In this document: piece by piece, positions 12,835 to 25,194 of the stretch
Position numbering within the stretch: position 1 is the stretch's first letter
How the letters are laid out: every line of letters begins with the position of its first letter
Assembly: GCF_052857255.1 (NCBI RefSeq)
Contig: NC_135497.1
Coordinates: 552,110,113 to 552,174,112, forward strand
DNA from: Amblyomma americanum
Lineage: Eukaryota; Arthropoda; Arachnida; Ixodida; Ixodidae
Direction of reading: 5' to 3'
DNA: 64,000 bases
Notes under the pieces: generated by a model
What the model saw: only the letters and a program-made list of their open reading frames with translations
Databases searched by the model: none
What the model was told of the DNA's origin: nothing
Made by a program: the position numbers and the translations under genes

Positions 12835-14073
12835 ATGCCGGAAGGTCCGAGTGAACCATCGCAGCCCATCCCTGCCACCGTACTCTGTCACGGGGTGCAG
12901 CGCCAGCGTGACCCTTCTCCATTTAGTGGCACCGATGATCAAGACGTCGACGATTGGCTGGCCTCCTATGAGCGCATCAGCACTTACAATCGGTGGGACG
13001 ATTCCGTGAAACTCAGCAACGTCCTCTTCTACCTAACGGACGTTGCCAACCTATGGTTTCGCAACCATGAGGCCGATCTTCCCACCTGGTCGTCCTTTAA
13101 AACGAGCTTCGCCGACGTTTACGGCCGCCCCGCCGTCCGGAAGCTTCGCGCCGAGCAACGTCTTCGTGCTCGATCTCAGCTCCCTTCCGAGACGTTCACA
13201 AGCTACATCGAGGACATCGTTGACCTGTGCAAGCGTGTCAACCCCTCCATGTCCGAAGGGGATAAAGTCAACCACATACTTAAAGGCATAGCCGATGACG
13301 CTTTCCAGATGCTGCTGGCGAAGAACCCCACCTCCGTCGCTACCGTCATCCAGCTGTGCCAAAGCTTCGACGAACTCCGCAAGCAACGCGCATCTACGCG
13401 GCAGTCCGGCGCGCCTGCGGGGGGTCTTGCTGGCTTGGCCCTTGGTGGCTCGTCTGCTGAGCAGTCCCTGTTCATGCAGCAGGTTAAAGACTTCATCCGC
13501 GAAGAGATCGCTCGCCAGCTTTCTCTGCTGCATCACATTCCCGACCCCGTCTGCCCTCCGCACGACCTGGCGCCATCTCTCACGCCCACTATCCGTCGTG
13601 CTATTCAGGAGCAGGTCGCTGCAGTTCTGCCATCCAGTCCCCCACCTCCTCCTGTGGCAGCGCCGCTCACCTATGCTGAAGCAGTCACCGGTACACGGCG
13701 CTCGCCCACCTCTGCCGCCTACCCTAGCAGCCCGGCCTTTTATGCTCCACCGCCGTCTATACCCCCGCCGCAGGTCCCGGTTCGTCGACCCCGCCGAAAC
13801 CCTACGAACCCCTGGCGTACCGAGGACAATCGACCGATATGCTATTCCTGCGGTCTTCCGGGCCATGTCGCACGCTTTTGCCGTCAGCGATCTCCTCGTT
13901 CTGGCGATTTCATGCGCAATTTCCGCTACGATTCCGGGCCGCCCTTGCCTAATGTCTCTTCTGCCTCCTCTACACATCGCTCCCAGTACCCTACTCGCCG
14001 CTCGCCTTCCCCTCGTCGACGTTCCATTTCTCCGATGCTCCGCCGCCCGGACCCTCTCCCAGAGGAAAACTGA
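12835..14073 (+). CDS. gag: gypsy-1 Gag, 412 aa
   Basis: The capsid/nucleocapsid polyprotein that packages element RNA. I chose ATG at 12835 because CGCCACCATG is a strong initiation context; the open frame extends upstream into the LTR without a better start. Visible parts: a capsid-like N-terminal half ([38 protein letters not shown], then [14 protein letters not shown] and [19 protein letters not shown]), a Pro-rich stretch at about residues 260-340, and a CCHC zinc knuckle [14 protein letters not shown] near residue 340. The C-terminus is Arg/Ser-rich. It is closed by TGA at 14071-14073. Pol follows in the -1 frame. The gag at 18211 is a close relative. Confidence 0.9.
   Translation: MPEGPSEPSQPIPATVLCHGVQRQRDPSPFSGTDDQDVDDWLASYERISTYNRWDDSVKLSNVLFYLTDVANLWFRNHEADLPTWSSFKTSFADVYGRPAVRKLRAEQRLRARSQLPSETFTSYIEDIVDLCKRVNPSMSEGDKVNHILKGIADDAFQMLLAKNPTSVATVIQLCQSFDELRKQRASTRQSGAPAGGLAGLALGGSSAEQSLFMQQVKDFIREEIARQLSLLHHIPDPVCPPHDLAPSLTPTIRRAIQEQVAAVLPSSPPPPPVAAPLTYAEAVTGTRRSPTSAAYPSSPAFYAPPPSIPPPQVPVRRPRRNPTNPWRTEDNRPICYSCGLPGHVARFCRQRSPRSGDFMRNFRYDSGPPLPNVSSASSTHRSQYPTRRSPSPRRRSISPMLRRPDPLPEEN
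14064..14071 (+). other. possible -1 gag-pol frameshift region
   Basis: The gag frame reads GAG GAA AAC TGA. The pol frame is open upstream of its first conserved residues and overlaps this point in the -1 frame. GGAAAAC is not a canonical slippery heptamer but is A-rich and immediately before the stop. Inference only. Confidence 0.35.
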
Positions 14074-17000
14074 CTGCCGCAGTTCAGGAGGCAAGAATTG
14101 CGTGTTTTGCCAACTTTTTAAGTCCTCCGTGTTCTCCTGCTAACGTGATTGAGATGTCTGTTGAAGGCGTCCCCGTTCTCGCGCTCGTCGACACGGGTGC
14201 TGCAGTGTCAGTAATTAGTGATGCTCTTCGCCGCAAACTTCGTAAGGTGACAACGCCGCTGTCTGACTTTTCACTACGTACGGCCACCTCTCAGCGCATC
14301 CACCCCATCGCAGCCTGCACGGTCCGCGTTTCTATCAACGACGTCGCCTATACCATCGAGTTTGTTGTGCTGACCGCCTGCTCTCACGATGTCATCCTCG
14401 GCTGCGATTTCCTCTCGACCCACCGTGCAGTGATTGATTGTGCCCGTGCGGAAATTGAGCTTTCTCCCCTGTGTGATGTTTCGTTGTGTGACCTACCTGT
14501 GCGCTCCGCTAAGCTTCTTGTAGCTGCCGACACCGACATACCTCCCTCCTCGTCAGCCCTCGTTCCGCTCCGCCCCGACTCTTTCCTCAGCGGCCCTGTT
14601 CTTTTCACACCTACCGCAGCAGCCACTCGCCATCAGCGCCTCCTCATTCCATTCGCCGTTGTCTCGATTTCCGATGGCCACTGCGCCATCTATGTCACCA
14701 ACCCATTTTCTTGCCCGTCGTTTGTTCTTCGCGGCGAATGCCTCGGCTCTATTGAAGAACTGGACCCTGCTCTTGCTTCCGAGTTCTCCGATACCCGTGC
14801 CTGTTCCCCAGTTACTGCCTTAGCCTGTTGTGCGACAGCGCCCGATCCGATTTCCATCGACGTCTTTCGTCGTAACATCGCTCCCGACCTTCCGTCCGCT
14901 TACCGTGACCAAATCTTGGAACTTCTCTGCCGCTTCCGCAACTCTTTCGACCTTTCCCAGCCCTCCTTGGGGCGCGCATTGGCCGTCTCTCACACAATTG
15001 ACACTGGTACCCACGCTCCCTTGCGTCAGCGACCGTACCGAGTCTCGCCGAGCGAGCGCCGCGTCATCCGTGACAATGTTGACGACATGCTTCGGCGCGG
15101 CATAATACAGCCTTCTCACAGCCCTTGGGCCTCTCCCGTTGTCTTGGTGACGAAAAAAGATGGCTCCATCAGGTTCTGTGTGGACTACCGCCGTCTCAAC
15201 AAGATCACACGCAAGGATGTTTATCCTCTACCCCGAATCGACGACGCACTGGATTGCTTGCAGGGAGCGGAGTATTTTTCATCCCTCGACTTACGCTCCG
15301 GCTACTGGCAGGTCCCGATGGCAGCGAACGACAAACCGAAAACCGCTTTCGTCACCCCAGACGGCTTGTATGAGTTCAATGTGATGCCATTCGGCCTCTG
15401 AAATGTTCCAGCCACATTCGAAAGGATGATGGTCACTATTCTCAGTGGCCTCAAATGGGAAACTTGTCTGTGTTACCTAGATGACATTGTCGTTTTTTCC
15501 AAAGATTTTCCTTCCCATCTGCACCGCCTTCAGCGTGTACTCACTAGCCTTACTGGCGCCGGCCTCCAAGTAAACTTGAAAAAATGTTACTTCGGTGCAA
15601 CGCAGCTCACAATATTAGGCCATGTCATCTCCAAAGACGGCGTTCTTCCTGACCCTGCCAAACTTCGCGCCGTCGCTGACTTCCCCAAACCAACCACCTT
15701 AAAAGAACTTCGCAGTTTTATAGGCTTATGCTCATATTTTCGCCGCTTCATCCGAAATTTCGCCAGTATCATCGCCCCTTTAACGCAGCTTCTTGCCGGC
15801 AGCCCGAACCTTTCGTCTTGGTCTCCCGCCTGCGATACCGCGTTCAGCACTTTACGCCGCCTGCTGGTCTCTCCCCCCATCCTTCGCCATTTTGATCCCG
15901 CCTGTCCGACAGAAGTTCACACTGACGCGAGCGGTGTGGGCTTGGGCGCAGTTCTTGCCCAGCGAAAGCCTGGGTATCCGGAATACGTCGTCGCTTACGC
16001 CAGCCGCGCCCTCACCAAGGCGGAATCAAACTATTCTGTCACAGAAAAAGAATGTCTCGCCATCATTTGGGCAATTGCCAAGTTCCGCCCTTACATTTAC
16101 GGCCGGCCCTTCTATGTCGTCACAGACCACCACGCCCTATGCTGGCTATCCTCCCTCAAAGATCCTTCTGGCCGACTCGCCCGCTGGGCTTTACGTCTCC
16201 AGGAGTTTGATATACACGTCATTTATCGCTCCGGCCGCAAGCACTCGGACGCTGACGCCCTTTCTCGTTCACCACTCCCATGCGAGTCAACCTCTGCCCT
16301 CGTCTGTGCCTACGAATTCTCTTCGTTCAACATCCCTGATATGCTCTCCGAACAACTGAAGGATCCTTGGATCACCTCGCTGCTAAACTTCCTGAACACT
16401 CCCTCGCCGCATCATTCGACCCGGACCCTTCGCCGCCAAGCCCACCACTTCGCCGTTCGTGATGGCCTCTTATACCGCCGTAATTACCTCCCCGACGGCC
16501 GGAAGTGGCTGTTGGTCATCCCTCGACACCTCCGTGCTACAATCTGTGCCTCTTTTCACGCCGCTCCACAATGCGGCCACGCCGGTGTACTGAAAACATA
16601 TGCTCGCCTTCGTCAGCGATTCTACTGGCGAGGTATGTACCGCTACATACGTCAGTACATTCGGTCATGCACCGCCTGCCAACGTCGCAAGAAACCTCCC
16701 CACTCCGCCGCCGCTCCTTTGCAGCCGTTACCTTGCCCTGGCCGTCCCTTTGACCGCGTCGGCATTGATCTTTATGGCCCGCTTCCAACTACTTCGGCTA
16801 ATAATCGGTGGATCATCGTTGCCATTGACCATCTCACCCGTTACGTCGAAACGTCGGCTCTCAAATCTGCTACCGCAAACGATGTCGCTCACTTCATTCT
16901 ACACAGTCTTGTTCTTCGTCACGGCGCCCCGAAAGAACTTCTAAGTGACCGCGGCCGCGTTTTTCTCTCGGACGCCGTCGAGGCCCTGCTCAAGCAATGC

Positions 17001-17621
17001 CAAATCGTTCATCGCTACACCAGCGCCTATCACCCCCAGACCAACGGCATGACTGAGCGGTTCAACCGCACTCTGAGTGACATGCTCGCCATGTACGTTG
17101 ACACCGCCCACTCCAACTGGGATCAAGTGCTCCCGTTCGTCACGTACGCGTATAACACAGCTACTCAGACAACAACGGGGTTTTCTCCTTTCTTCCTCTT
17201 ATATGGCCGGGAGCCTACATCCACCATGGACACCATCCTTCCTTATCACCCTGACCCTTCCGAGACCACCTTACTCTCCGAAGCTCACCTGTATGCCGAA
17301 GAATGCCGGCAACTTGCCCGCTCTTTCACCACACAGCAACAATGGGATCAGAAGCACCGTCGGGATTCCCCGGACACTCCAGCGTCATACCCATCTGGCG
17401 CCCTCGTTTGGCTCTGGGTGCCTTCCTCCACTCCCGGCCTCGCCACGAAACTACTGTCTCGCTTTCACGGACCTTACCGGGTTGTCCACCAAACTTCTCC
17501 GGTGACTTATATCGTTGAGCCGCTCGTTCCCTCTTCGGACCACCGTCGCCGGGGGCGCGAAACTGTGCACGTTGAGCGCCTCAAGCCTTACTATGACCCG
17601 CCCATCCTCTCCTCTCCGTAA
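14070..17621 (+). pseudogene. pol: gypsy-1 Pol: protease, RT, RNase H, integrase, one nonsense codon
   Basis: A single frame apart from TGA at 15399-15401. Protease: [11 protein letters not shown] (DTG at 14190-14198). [38 protein letters not shown] (motif A), VMPFGL then the stop, and [13 protein letters not shown] (YLDD at 15474-15485). RNase [33 protein letters not shown]. Integrase: an HHCC zinc region ([19 protein letters not shown], then CTACQRRKK) and a DDE core ([32 protein letters not shown]). It ends [12 protein letters not shown]. The stop falls inside the conserved FGL-x-NAP motif where C or S is usual, so it is a point mutation and not a frame error. The ORF is full length for gypsy pol. 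Confidence 0.93.
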
Positions 17622-17639
17622 GTCGCCAGGATGGCTCCT

Positions 17640-17658
17640 TTTTCGGAGGGAGAGTAAT
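17640..17658 (+). promoter_or_regulatory. polypurine tract of gypsy-1
   Basis: A purine-rich run around CGGAGGGAGAGTAAT immediately before the 3' LTR; expected as the plus-strand primer. Confidence 0.6.
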
Positions 17659-18141
<483 letters not shown>

Positions 18142-18210
18142 TTTGGTGCAGGTGCCGGGTAACGTTCTCTCGCCCTGGAACTCCGCAACCGAACGCTACC
18201 CCCTACCGCG

Positions 18211-18877
18211 ATGCCTAACCACCAAGCCGTCCAAGTCAGCCCGGCCGCCGTCATCTCTGCTGGTTGTCTCCGCCAGCGAGATCCCGCTCTCTTCAGTGGC
18301 ACGGACGACCATGATGTTGAGGATTGGCTCGCATCGTATGAGCGGGTGAGCGCATACAACAAGTGGGACGCGGAAACCAAACTGAACAATGTGATATTCT
18401 ATCTTACGGGCGTTGCGAATCTGTGGTATCGGAACCACGAGGCGGACATTACATCATGGTCTGTTTTCAAATCTAACTTCTCAGAGGTACTCGGCCGCCC
18501 GGCAGTCAGAAAACTGTGCCAAACAGCGCTTGCGTGCGCGGTCAAAGCAGGTTGGCGAGAACTTCACGAGTTACATCGAGGATGTCGTCGATCTGTGCAA
18601 GAGGGTGAACGCTCAGATGCCCGAAGCCGACAAGATCAGGCATATTCTCAAGGGCATTGATGACGACGCCTTTCAGATGTTGTTGGCGCTAGACCTGCGC
18701 ACCGTCGCGGAAGTCGTCACCCTGTGCCAGAGCTTCGACGAACTACGCAAGCAGAGGGCTCTGACACGCGAATACACCACGAACGTCGACTCGCCTGCTG
18801 GCCTGAACGATGCAAGAGACCAGTCATCGCTCATACCGCACATCAAGAGTTTCATCCGAGAAGTTGCTCGCCAGGCA
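18211..18877 (+). pseudogene. gag: gypsy-2 Gag, frameshifted and truncated
   Basis: It opens with ATG at 18211 and matches gypsy-1 Gag block by block: [89 protein letters not shown] one-base frame change near 18515 splits it into two reading segments. The C-terminal Pro-rich part and zinc knuckle are missing; the match ends at IREVARQAV and unrelated sequence follows. Confidence 0.85.
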
Positions 18878-18949
18878 GTGTTATGTCAAAGTTATATCAA
18901 TGTGGCGTCTCTCGTGTGCTGTAAGCGTCTATGCTTCCTCTCATTCTAA

Positions 18950-19680
18950 GCACTGCGAGCTGTCGGGGATGCAGCTGCACACTTGTTTAGGATTTTTAGC
19001 TTTTTGCTATATTACTCGCTTGTGCGGCTCGCATTCAAGTCGTTCGCCATTGTGGATGGTTTTTTGTTACTTATTTCCTCTTTGCTATTTATTCTTTGTT
19101 GCGTGCCATCAGCTGTGCTGCCGGCGATTCTCCGACCTCGGAACTCTTCCCAGACCCAGAGACCTACCCACAGACCTTCACCGGACTCACCAGTGTTGTT
19201 TGGTATTTTTTGTTTCTCTTGCCCTTACTTGCATTGGCAGTCGACAAATTCGTACAGTTTTCAAATGTATGCAGGTTTGTTAAATGCGCTACCAATTTTT
19301 GTGTGATGCTAAGCTGTGACGTGAGATATCAGGCTTCTTGCTAGTGAAGGCATGCTTTTTTCAATTCTGTCTTCTCATTTATCCAAGGCAGACTGGTTGC
19401 AACGTTCAATTTATTACCGAGACATTGGTGCAAGGCAGCATGATGGGGATTAATGAAAACCTGCGCATCCTATATTCAAATTGGTTTGCGGTATTTCAGC
19501 CAGCTCATCTTTCAGTGTGGTTATGACAGTCATCCTGACTCTGCTCAAAGAATGTATATGGGTGCATTAGATAAAATCTGTTCATTTCTTTTGTCATGGG
19601 CTGACTCATCGCTTTTTTGTTTACTTATATGACGTCTAATTTTAGTCTCTAAAGCAGTAGACAATTTACAAGTGAATGTG
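18950..19680. other. unassigned interval
   Basis: T-rich sequence with no recognisable protein, TIR or repeat. It may include the missing left end of the mariner, but I saw no matching inverted end. Confidence 0.4.
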
Positions 19681-20564
19681 GAGAGATGGACATCCACCTC
19701 GAACAGCGTATAAACATAAAATTCAGTGTGAAGCTTCACAACACAGCCACACAGACGTATGAGCTCCTTCACGACGCTTACGGCAAGGAGACATTATTGC
19801 GGGCGCGGGTTTTCGAGTGGCACAAGGGGTTCGTTTCGGGGAGAACGTCAGTGGAAGACGACGCAAGGCAGGGGCGCCCTTCAACCTCACAGAATGAAAA
19901 CAACGTGGCCCGGATCAGGTAAATTGTACAGCAACACCGCACTATTACAGTCCGCATGCTGTCAGATGCTCTCGACATTAGTAAGACAACATGTCACCAC
20001 ATTTTGAGTGAGAACTTGGGGAATGAAAAGCTGAATGCCAGACTTGTGCCGCGCTCCCTCACAAAGGACCAGAAGGACACGCGGGCATCAGAGAGTGCTG
20101 ATTTGCTCTCTGAGGCAGAGAAGGATGCTGCATTTGTCGACAGCATGATTGCTGAAGACGAAACATGGTGTTTTCGATACTATCCTCAAACTAAGAGGCA
20201 GAGCGCTGAATGGCGGTCCACAAGCTCTCCGGCGTCGAGAAAGGTGTGACGACAGAATACCAAAACAAAGACGATGCTGATAGTTTTTTAGATGTCATAG
20301 GCGTCATAAACCACGAGTTCGTCCCACAAGGACAGACGGTAAATCAAGAGGTTTATATCCGCGTGCTCCAACACGTGCGTGATGCACTGTGACGCCGTCG
20401 CCCTGGCTTATGGGCATCTGGACAGTGGAGCCTTCTCCACGATAACGCAAGGCCGCACTCTGCTCTCAGCGTAACAAAAATTTTCGCCAAGCACAGCATT
20501 ACTGTACTTCCCCATCAGCCTTACTCGCCTGACCTCTACCCTTGCGATTTTTTCCTGTTCCCTT

Positions 20565-20574
20565 GTGTGAAGAC
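20565..20574. repeat. target-site duplication, left, of RTE copy 2
   Basis: GTGTGAAGAC, repeated at 22101-22110 right after the ATG tail. Confidence 0.85.
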
Positions 20575-20659
20575 CAGTAACGAAAGATGAAGTAAAGAAA
20601 GCCTTAGAAGCAATGAAAATGGGAAAAGCAGCTGGGGGGATCAGGTAACAGCAGATCTG

Positions 20660-22057
20660 TTGAAGTATGGAGGGGACATCGTGCTAGAAAAACTAGCCAC
20701 CCTGTATACGCAATGCCTTATGACCTCGACTGTACCAGAAGCTTGGAAGAATGCAAGCATTATCTTAATTCATAAGAAGGGAGACGCCAAGGACTTGAAA
20801 AATTACAGGCCGATCAGCTTACTATCCGTTGCCTACAAAGTATTTACTAAGGTAATCGCTAATAGAGTCAGGGCAACGTTAGACTTTAATCAACCAAATG
20901 ATCAGGCAGGCTTTCGTAAAGGATATTCCACAACAGATCATATTCACACTATCAATCGGGTGATAGAGAAATGCGCAGAATATAACCAACCTCTATATAT
21001 AGCTTTCATTGATTACGAGAAAGCATTCGACTCAGTGGAAACCTCAGCAGTCATACAGGCATTGCGTAATCAGGGGGTAGAAGAGCCTTATGTCAAAATA
21101 CTGGAAGATATATATAGCAACTGCACAGCTACTATAGTCCTCCATAAAGTCAGCAATAAAATTCCAATAAGGAAGGGCGTCAGGCAAGGAGACACGATCT
21201 CGCCAATGCTGTTCACCGCATGTTTGCAGGAGGTATTTCGAGGCCTGAATTGGGAACAGCTGGGAATAAGAATAAATGGAGAATACCTAAATAATCTGAG
21301 ATTTGCTGATGACATTGCCTTGCTGAGTCACTCAGGAGGTGAACTGAAAATCATGATCAACGAGTTAGACAGGCAGAGCAGATCGATGGGTCTAAAAATT
21401 AACATGCAGAAAGCCAAGGTAATGTTCAACAGCCTAGCAAGGGAACAACAGTTGACAATTGGCAGCGAGAGCCTAGAAATTGTGCCGAAATACGTCTACT
21501 TAGGGCAGGTAGTGACAGCTGATCCGGATCATGAGAGGGAGATAACTAGAAGGATAAGAATGGGGTGGAACGCATATGGCAAATTCTCGCAGATCATGAG
21601 TGGCAGTTTACCAATTTCCCTCAAGAGGAAAGTGTACAACAGCATAATCTTACCGGTACTCACCTACGGGGCAGAAACGTGGAGGCTAACGAAAAGAGTT
21701 CAGCTTAAGTTAAGGACAACGCAGCGAGCCATGGAAAGAAAAATGATAGGTGTAACGTTAAGAGATCGGAAGCGGGCAGAGTGGGTGAGGGAACAAACAC
21801 GGGTTAATGACATCCTAGTCGAAATCAAGAGAAAGAAATGGGCATGGGCAGGGCATGTAATGCGAAGGCAAGATAACCGCTGGTCTTTAAGGGTAACGGA
21901 GTGGGTTCCAAGAGAAAGTAAGCGTAGCAGGGGGCGGCAGAAGGTTAGATGGGCGGATGAGATTAAGAAGTTTGCAGGCAAAGGGTGGATGCAGCTGGCA
22001 AAGGATAGGGTTAATTGGAGAGACATGGGAGAGGCCTTTGCCCTGCAGTTGGTGTAG
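20660..22057 (+). CDS. RTE reverse transcriptase, C-terminal 465 aa, open
   Basis: RNA-dependent DNA polymerase used in target-primed reverse transcription. Visible motifs: PEAWKNASIILIHKKGDAKD, NYRPISLLSVAYKVFTKVIA, DQAGFRKGYSTTDHI, YIAFIDYEKAFDSVETSAVI (motif A), IRKGVRQGDTISPMLF (motif B), NNLRFADDIALLSHS (FADD, motif C), then the thumb and a C-terminal WAGHVMRRQDNRW block. The open frame runs to TAG at about 22055 without a stop. The endonuclease and fingers start are missing because of 5' truncation, and no start codon of its own is expected. Confidence 0.93.
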   Translation: MKYGGDIVLEKLATLYTQCLMTSTVPEAWKNASIILIHKKGDAKDLKNYRPISLLSVAYKVFTKVIANRVRATLDFNQPNDQAGFRKGYSTTDHIHTINRVIEKCAEYNQPLYIAFIDYEKAFDSVETSAVIQALRNQGVEEPYVKILEDIYSNCTATIVLHKVSNKIPIRKGVRQGDTISPMLFTACLQEVFRGLNWEQLGIRINGEYLNNLRFADDIALLSHSGGELKIMINELDRQSRSMGLKINMQKAKVMFNSLAREQQLTIGSESLEIVPKYVYLGQVVTADPDHEREITRRIRMGWNAYGKFSQIMSGSLPISLKRKVYNSIILPVLTYGAETWRLTKRVQLKLRTTQRAMERKMIGVTLRDRKRAEWVREQTRVNDILVEIKRKKWAWAGHVMRRQDNRWSLRVTEWVPRESKRSRGRQKVRWADEIKKFAGKGWMQLAKDRVNWRDMGEAFALQLV

Positions 22058-22059
22058 TA

Positions 22060-22061
<2 letters not shown>

Positions 22062-22100
<39 letters not shown>
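22062..22100 (+). repeat. (GAT)n tail of RTE copy 2
   Basis: Thirteen or so trinucleotide units at the 3' end of the LINE. Confidence 0.95.
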
Positions 22101-22101
<1 letters not shown>

Positions 22102-22329
22102 TGTGAAGACAGCCTTAAAAGGTCGCTGGATGGGGAGCGTGGAAGCCATTCAAGATGCCACGACCAAGGAGCTGACAGCCCTGCTAAAAGAAGCGTTTTC
22201 CAACTGTTTCTAAAACATCAAGAAGCTTTGGAAGCTCTGTGTAGACTGCAAAAGAGACTATTTAGAAAGGGTGCTGCACATATGATTTCAATGTTAAACT
22301 AATTTTTTAATTGACTCAGTCCCGGAACT

Positions 22330-23735
22330 TTAAGGAAAAAGGTTGTATGCACTAGAGAAGCTTTTAATGCTACATGAGATATAAGGCAAAACGAAACTTA
22401 AAGTAAACGAAAACTTAAAAGCTAAAATATACATAGGTACAAGGTACTTAGTAGTAGCATGAATGCAGGACATATGACAAATACTAATGTTAGCAAAAAA
22501 TGCAGTTGCCATATTAGAAACGTCAGTCGCTGTAAAAGTTGTAAGGCGCACAAAGAAACAAAAATACACTGTTATACAGAAAAACAAAAATAAACAAAGA
22601 TACGTTGTCTCCAGAAGGTTGCGTAGCTTATCCTGGAATGACAGATTTTTGCAAATGCATGCCATACTGTCAGGAAGATCATTCCGAACAGCGATGGCAC
22701 GTGGAAGTGCAGATGAATTAAAAGCTTGGGTTCTTCCGCGTGTGCGTTTTATGCTGTGCTGATTATATAGGCGGCGTGAAATGCGTAAAGGCGCTTCACG
22801 AGATAATGGAGATGGCCTGATGCTGTAATGATATTTATGAAATAAGCATAAAAGAGCAACGGAACAAAGAATGTCTAAATGCTAAGGCTGATTAAAGTTC
22901 GATCTTTGTTATTCTGCGGTGGGGGCTGTTGTCGCGTGTAATGAAACGAGCGGCTCAATTCTCGGTGGATTGTGGCATGCTGATTAGATACTTTAGATAT
23001 GGGGTACATGTTGGTGATGGAAAATCTAGTTGTGACCGTTCGATTATTAGATACGCCAGTTTTCTTACGCTGCTAGAAGAGTTTCGCAAGTTCCGACGCA
23101 GGTGCCCTAGTGATCTGGAGGCTTAGGCGCAAATGTTCATAGGTGACCCTTTTTTTGACGCCCAACTTGTTGATCCTTGCGGCAAACGAAGTAGCCAGAA
23201 GAATGCACGCGCTACGAGCAGATCTACAGACTAGCGATGAATGTCGTCATAAAGCTATTGCACGTGCAGCTGATAACTGTGTCCCGTGATTGAAGCTGCG
23301 AAGAGGTGACGTTGAGTTCTAGCTCGTAGTCGACCAAGCAGTATCTGACCTGCCCGGGTCTCTAAAATTTTACGGAGGCCTGTAGACATAATGCAAGACA
23401 ACGGGCTTCATCTAGGACCTTGCTGAAAAAAGTCTGCGTGGAATTGCAGCGCAGTTTTCAGGCCTTTCCTAATAGTTATCTCAAGGTAGTGCAGTACAAA
23501 TGCAACCTGAAGAAGCTTCAGCCGGCCGGAGGTCCAAACTTGCTGCCGTGCAGGGTCAGCGCAGTCGTCATCGCTTCGCTGTTTCGGAAACTGTGTAACT
23601 AGCCCGCATTTTCCCGAGCATATTAAAACGCCAAAAATGTTAATTCTGTATGGGCATCTTCGAAGTTGCATACTGTCACAACAAGAATGCTAAGAATCAA
23701 GCGCGTAAAATCACCGAGCCTCTGTTTGTCAAATG
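22330..23735. other. unassigned interval
   Basis: AT-rich. Short open frames only, none with a motif I recognise. No TIR or LTR pair seen. Confidence 0.4.
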
Positions 23736-23739
23736 CACA

Positions 23740-24310
23740 TATATGAAGGCATGCATTCACGCAAAGCAATCCAGGTTTCGTCGAAAGGTTGACCGCCTTA
23801 GTGAAGCTGGTTACCCCTCGCATTTGCTTGTCTGCTGTGGAACGGTTGAATAAGAACCTAAAACTGGAGCGTGTCAGGGCCGAACAAGGTCAGGAGAGTA
23901 GCAAGACGAAACACAAACGAAGGATGTTGGCCCTGCCATATATGCACCACATACCACACCGCTTGAAAAAGATTGCTCGCAAAGCTGGAGTTAATGTCGT
24001 GCTTACTGCTCCGGAAATACTGAAAAGCCTCTGCCGACATGCTAACGCAGATGAGTCGATAAAGCAGCAAGGGTGTACAATCAACCTCCAGAGTCGCTCT
24101 ATGGAATGTGCGGAAGCCGTTATGCATTCTATTTCTTCGAAATGCGGGAAAGAGTACATAGGGAAAACTGGCAGATGCCCCAGCGAAAGAATGAAAGAAT
24201 AAAAATATAAAGTCGATAAAGCGAGCAGGCAATTAGGAATTCACGTCAGAGATTGCCCATCCAAAACTTGTGGCGCAGAATTTAAAGGATGTAAAGTGTT
24301 AGAAAAACAG
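23740..24310 (+). mobile_element. Penelope-like element fragment (linker, GIY-YIG)
   Basis: Reads KVDRLSEAGYPSHLL (23790-23830), then RMLALPYMHHIPHRLKKIAR, VLTAPEILKSLCRHAN, a GIY-YIG block KCGKEYIGKTGRCPSERMKE ending in a TAA at 24200-24202, and QLGIHVRDCPS beyond it. The same order of blocks occurs in the PLE at 62046-62915. Both ends are lost and frames change twice. Confidence 0.8.
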
Positions 24311-24847
24311 TGAGATAATCTAGGCAGCTGAGTTAGCCAGACTACGTAAAAGCATGTGCTAGCAGGCCGTCCCTACTGCTAAAAAGCAACTTGAGCTGTT
24401 AAACATGGAATTCATAATGGTAGTGAAACATCAAAAATGCACACAGACCAAGAAAGAGACAAGACACAGAAATTTATGATTAGTGTAAGCGAACGTTAAG
24501 AGTGTTCACCAGCGCCACCCTCGCGCATAGCGGCGAGCATCCATGTCGTACGAATTACATGCTCATCGACATATTCACAGTTGTAGGCAAGTTGCGCAAA
24601 ATTGCATTTCGCTTAGTAATTTCATCAGTTTGCTTGCACAGTATTCTATGAAGAAAGTTCAAAATGTTATTGAGTAGGTTTGCATGGAGATAGCGGGTAA
24701 GAGCACATACACTTTTAAACTGTGGACACAGCAGTAATAAAACACAGGCTAAACAGACAGCTGCAAGCTAACATATTTTTTTCATGGCATGTGGCAATAC
24801 CATGTGTATCAACTTTAAACTAGTCAAATGGTCCAAAGTCTAACGCT

Positions 24848-25194
24848 GTGTTTTGTAGAGCGTGCTGCAATTTTAAAGGGGTTGCGTTTGTTTGCTTAGC
24901 TACTGAATGTGCCGTCAGTTTTGCCTCCAGATATAGTGTGATCGTGGTGACCCTAGTGGACCTTAAGTATCAGTTGCGGCACTTCACTGTTGGCTACCCA
25001 GGAAGAATTCACGACCCTCATGTGCTTCACAGTTCATCGCAGCCGGAAATGATTGCAGGGCCAAAATTTAGGCACCCAAGCCTACCGGTTGGTTGTACTG
25101 ATAAGCCGCCAGTGGTGCTATGTGATCAAGCTCTTCCTTTAACACCTAACCTCATGAAACCCATTGCTAACTCAAACAGCCAAGCAGAGAGAAC
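24848..25194 (+). pseudogene. HARBI1-like (PIF/Harbinger) transposase, N-terminal piece
   Basis: DDE nuclease of PIF/Harbinger transposons. Visible blocks: YSVIVVTLVDLKYQLRHFTV, GYPGRIHDPHVLHSS (the family reads WPGSxHDxRIFxxS), PPVVLCDQALPLTPNLMKPI (family GDxAYPLxPWLMKPY; the Asp is retained but the following Gly/Ala context has decayed). The reading stops at the PLE insertion. The N-terminal third of the family is not seen. Confidence 0.72.
25182..25194. repeat. 13-bp target duplication, left, of the PLE palindrome
   Basis: AAGCAGAGAGAAC; repeated at 26445-26457. Its last copy overlaps the arm end by three bases. Confidence 0.85.

Larger units (their letters stand above)
20575..22100 (+). 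mobile_element. RTE-clade LINE, copy 2, 5'-truncated
   Basis: Starts within the RT and ends in (GAT/ATG)n at 22062-22100, the usual simple tail of RTE elements. Flanked by a 10-bp duplication (GTGTGAAGAC, possibly 11 bp with a preceding T). It sits inside the mariner transposase gene, so it is the younger of the two. Confidence 0.94.
19686..22260 (+). pseudogene. mariner transposase, broken
   Basis: A DDD-type cut-and-paste transposase. N-terminal helix-turn-helix part: TYELLHDAYGKETLLRARVF, EWHKGFVSGRTSVEDDARQG (stop at about 19920), then ISKTTCHHIL. Catalytic part: AEDETWCFRY (first Asp), LLHDNARPHSA (second Asp), YSPDLYPCDFFLFP (third Asp); this spacing fits DD34D mariners. After the RTE insertion the C-terminus continues (KTALKGRWMGSVEAIQD, then a TKELTALLKEAFSNCF-like block). 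There are several stops and at least one frame change near 20250-20390. The usual length is about 345 aa. Confidence 0.87.
19686..22290 (+). mobile_element. mariner transposon relic, interrupted by an RTE LINE
   Basis: Transposase-like blocks occupy 19686-20574 and 22101-22260, with the RTE copy between them. The sequence resumes in register after the insertion, with GTGTGAAGAC on both sides. The terminal inverted repeats were not identified. The right end is probably near 22330 (GACTCAGTCCCGGAACTTT). Confidence 0.85.

Noticed and set aside
13051..14094. 347-aa minus-strand ORF and the plus-strand frames at 13295-14143
   Set aside because: Shadows of the gag gene caused by its GC-rich third positions; no homologous motifs.
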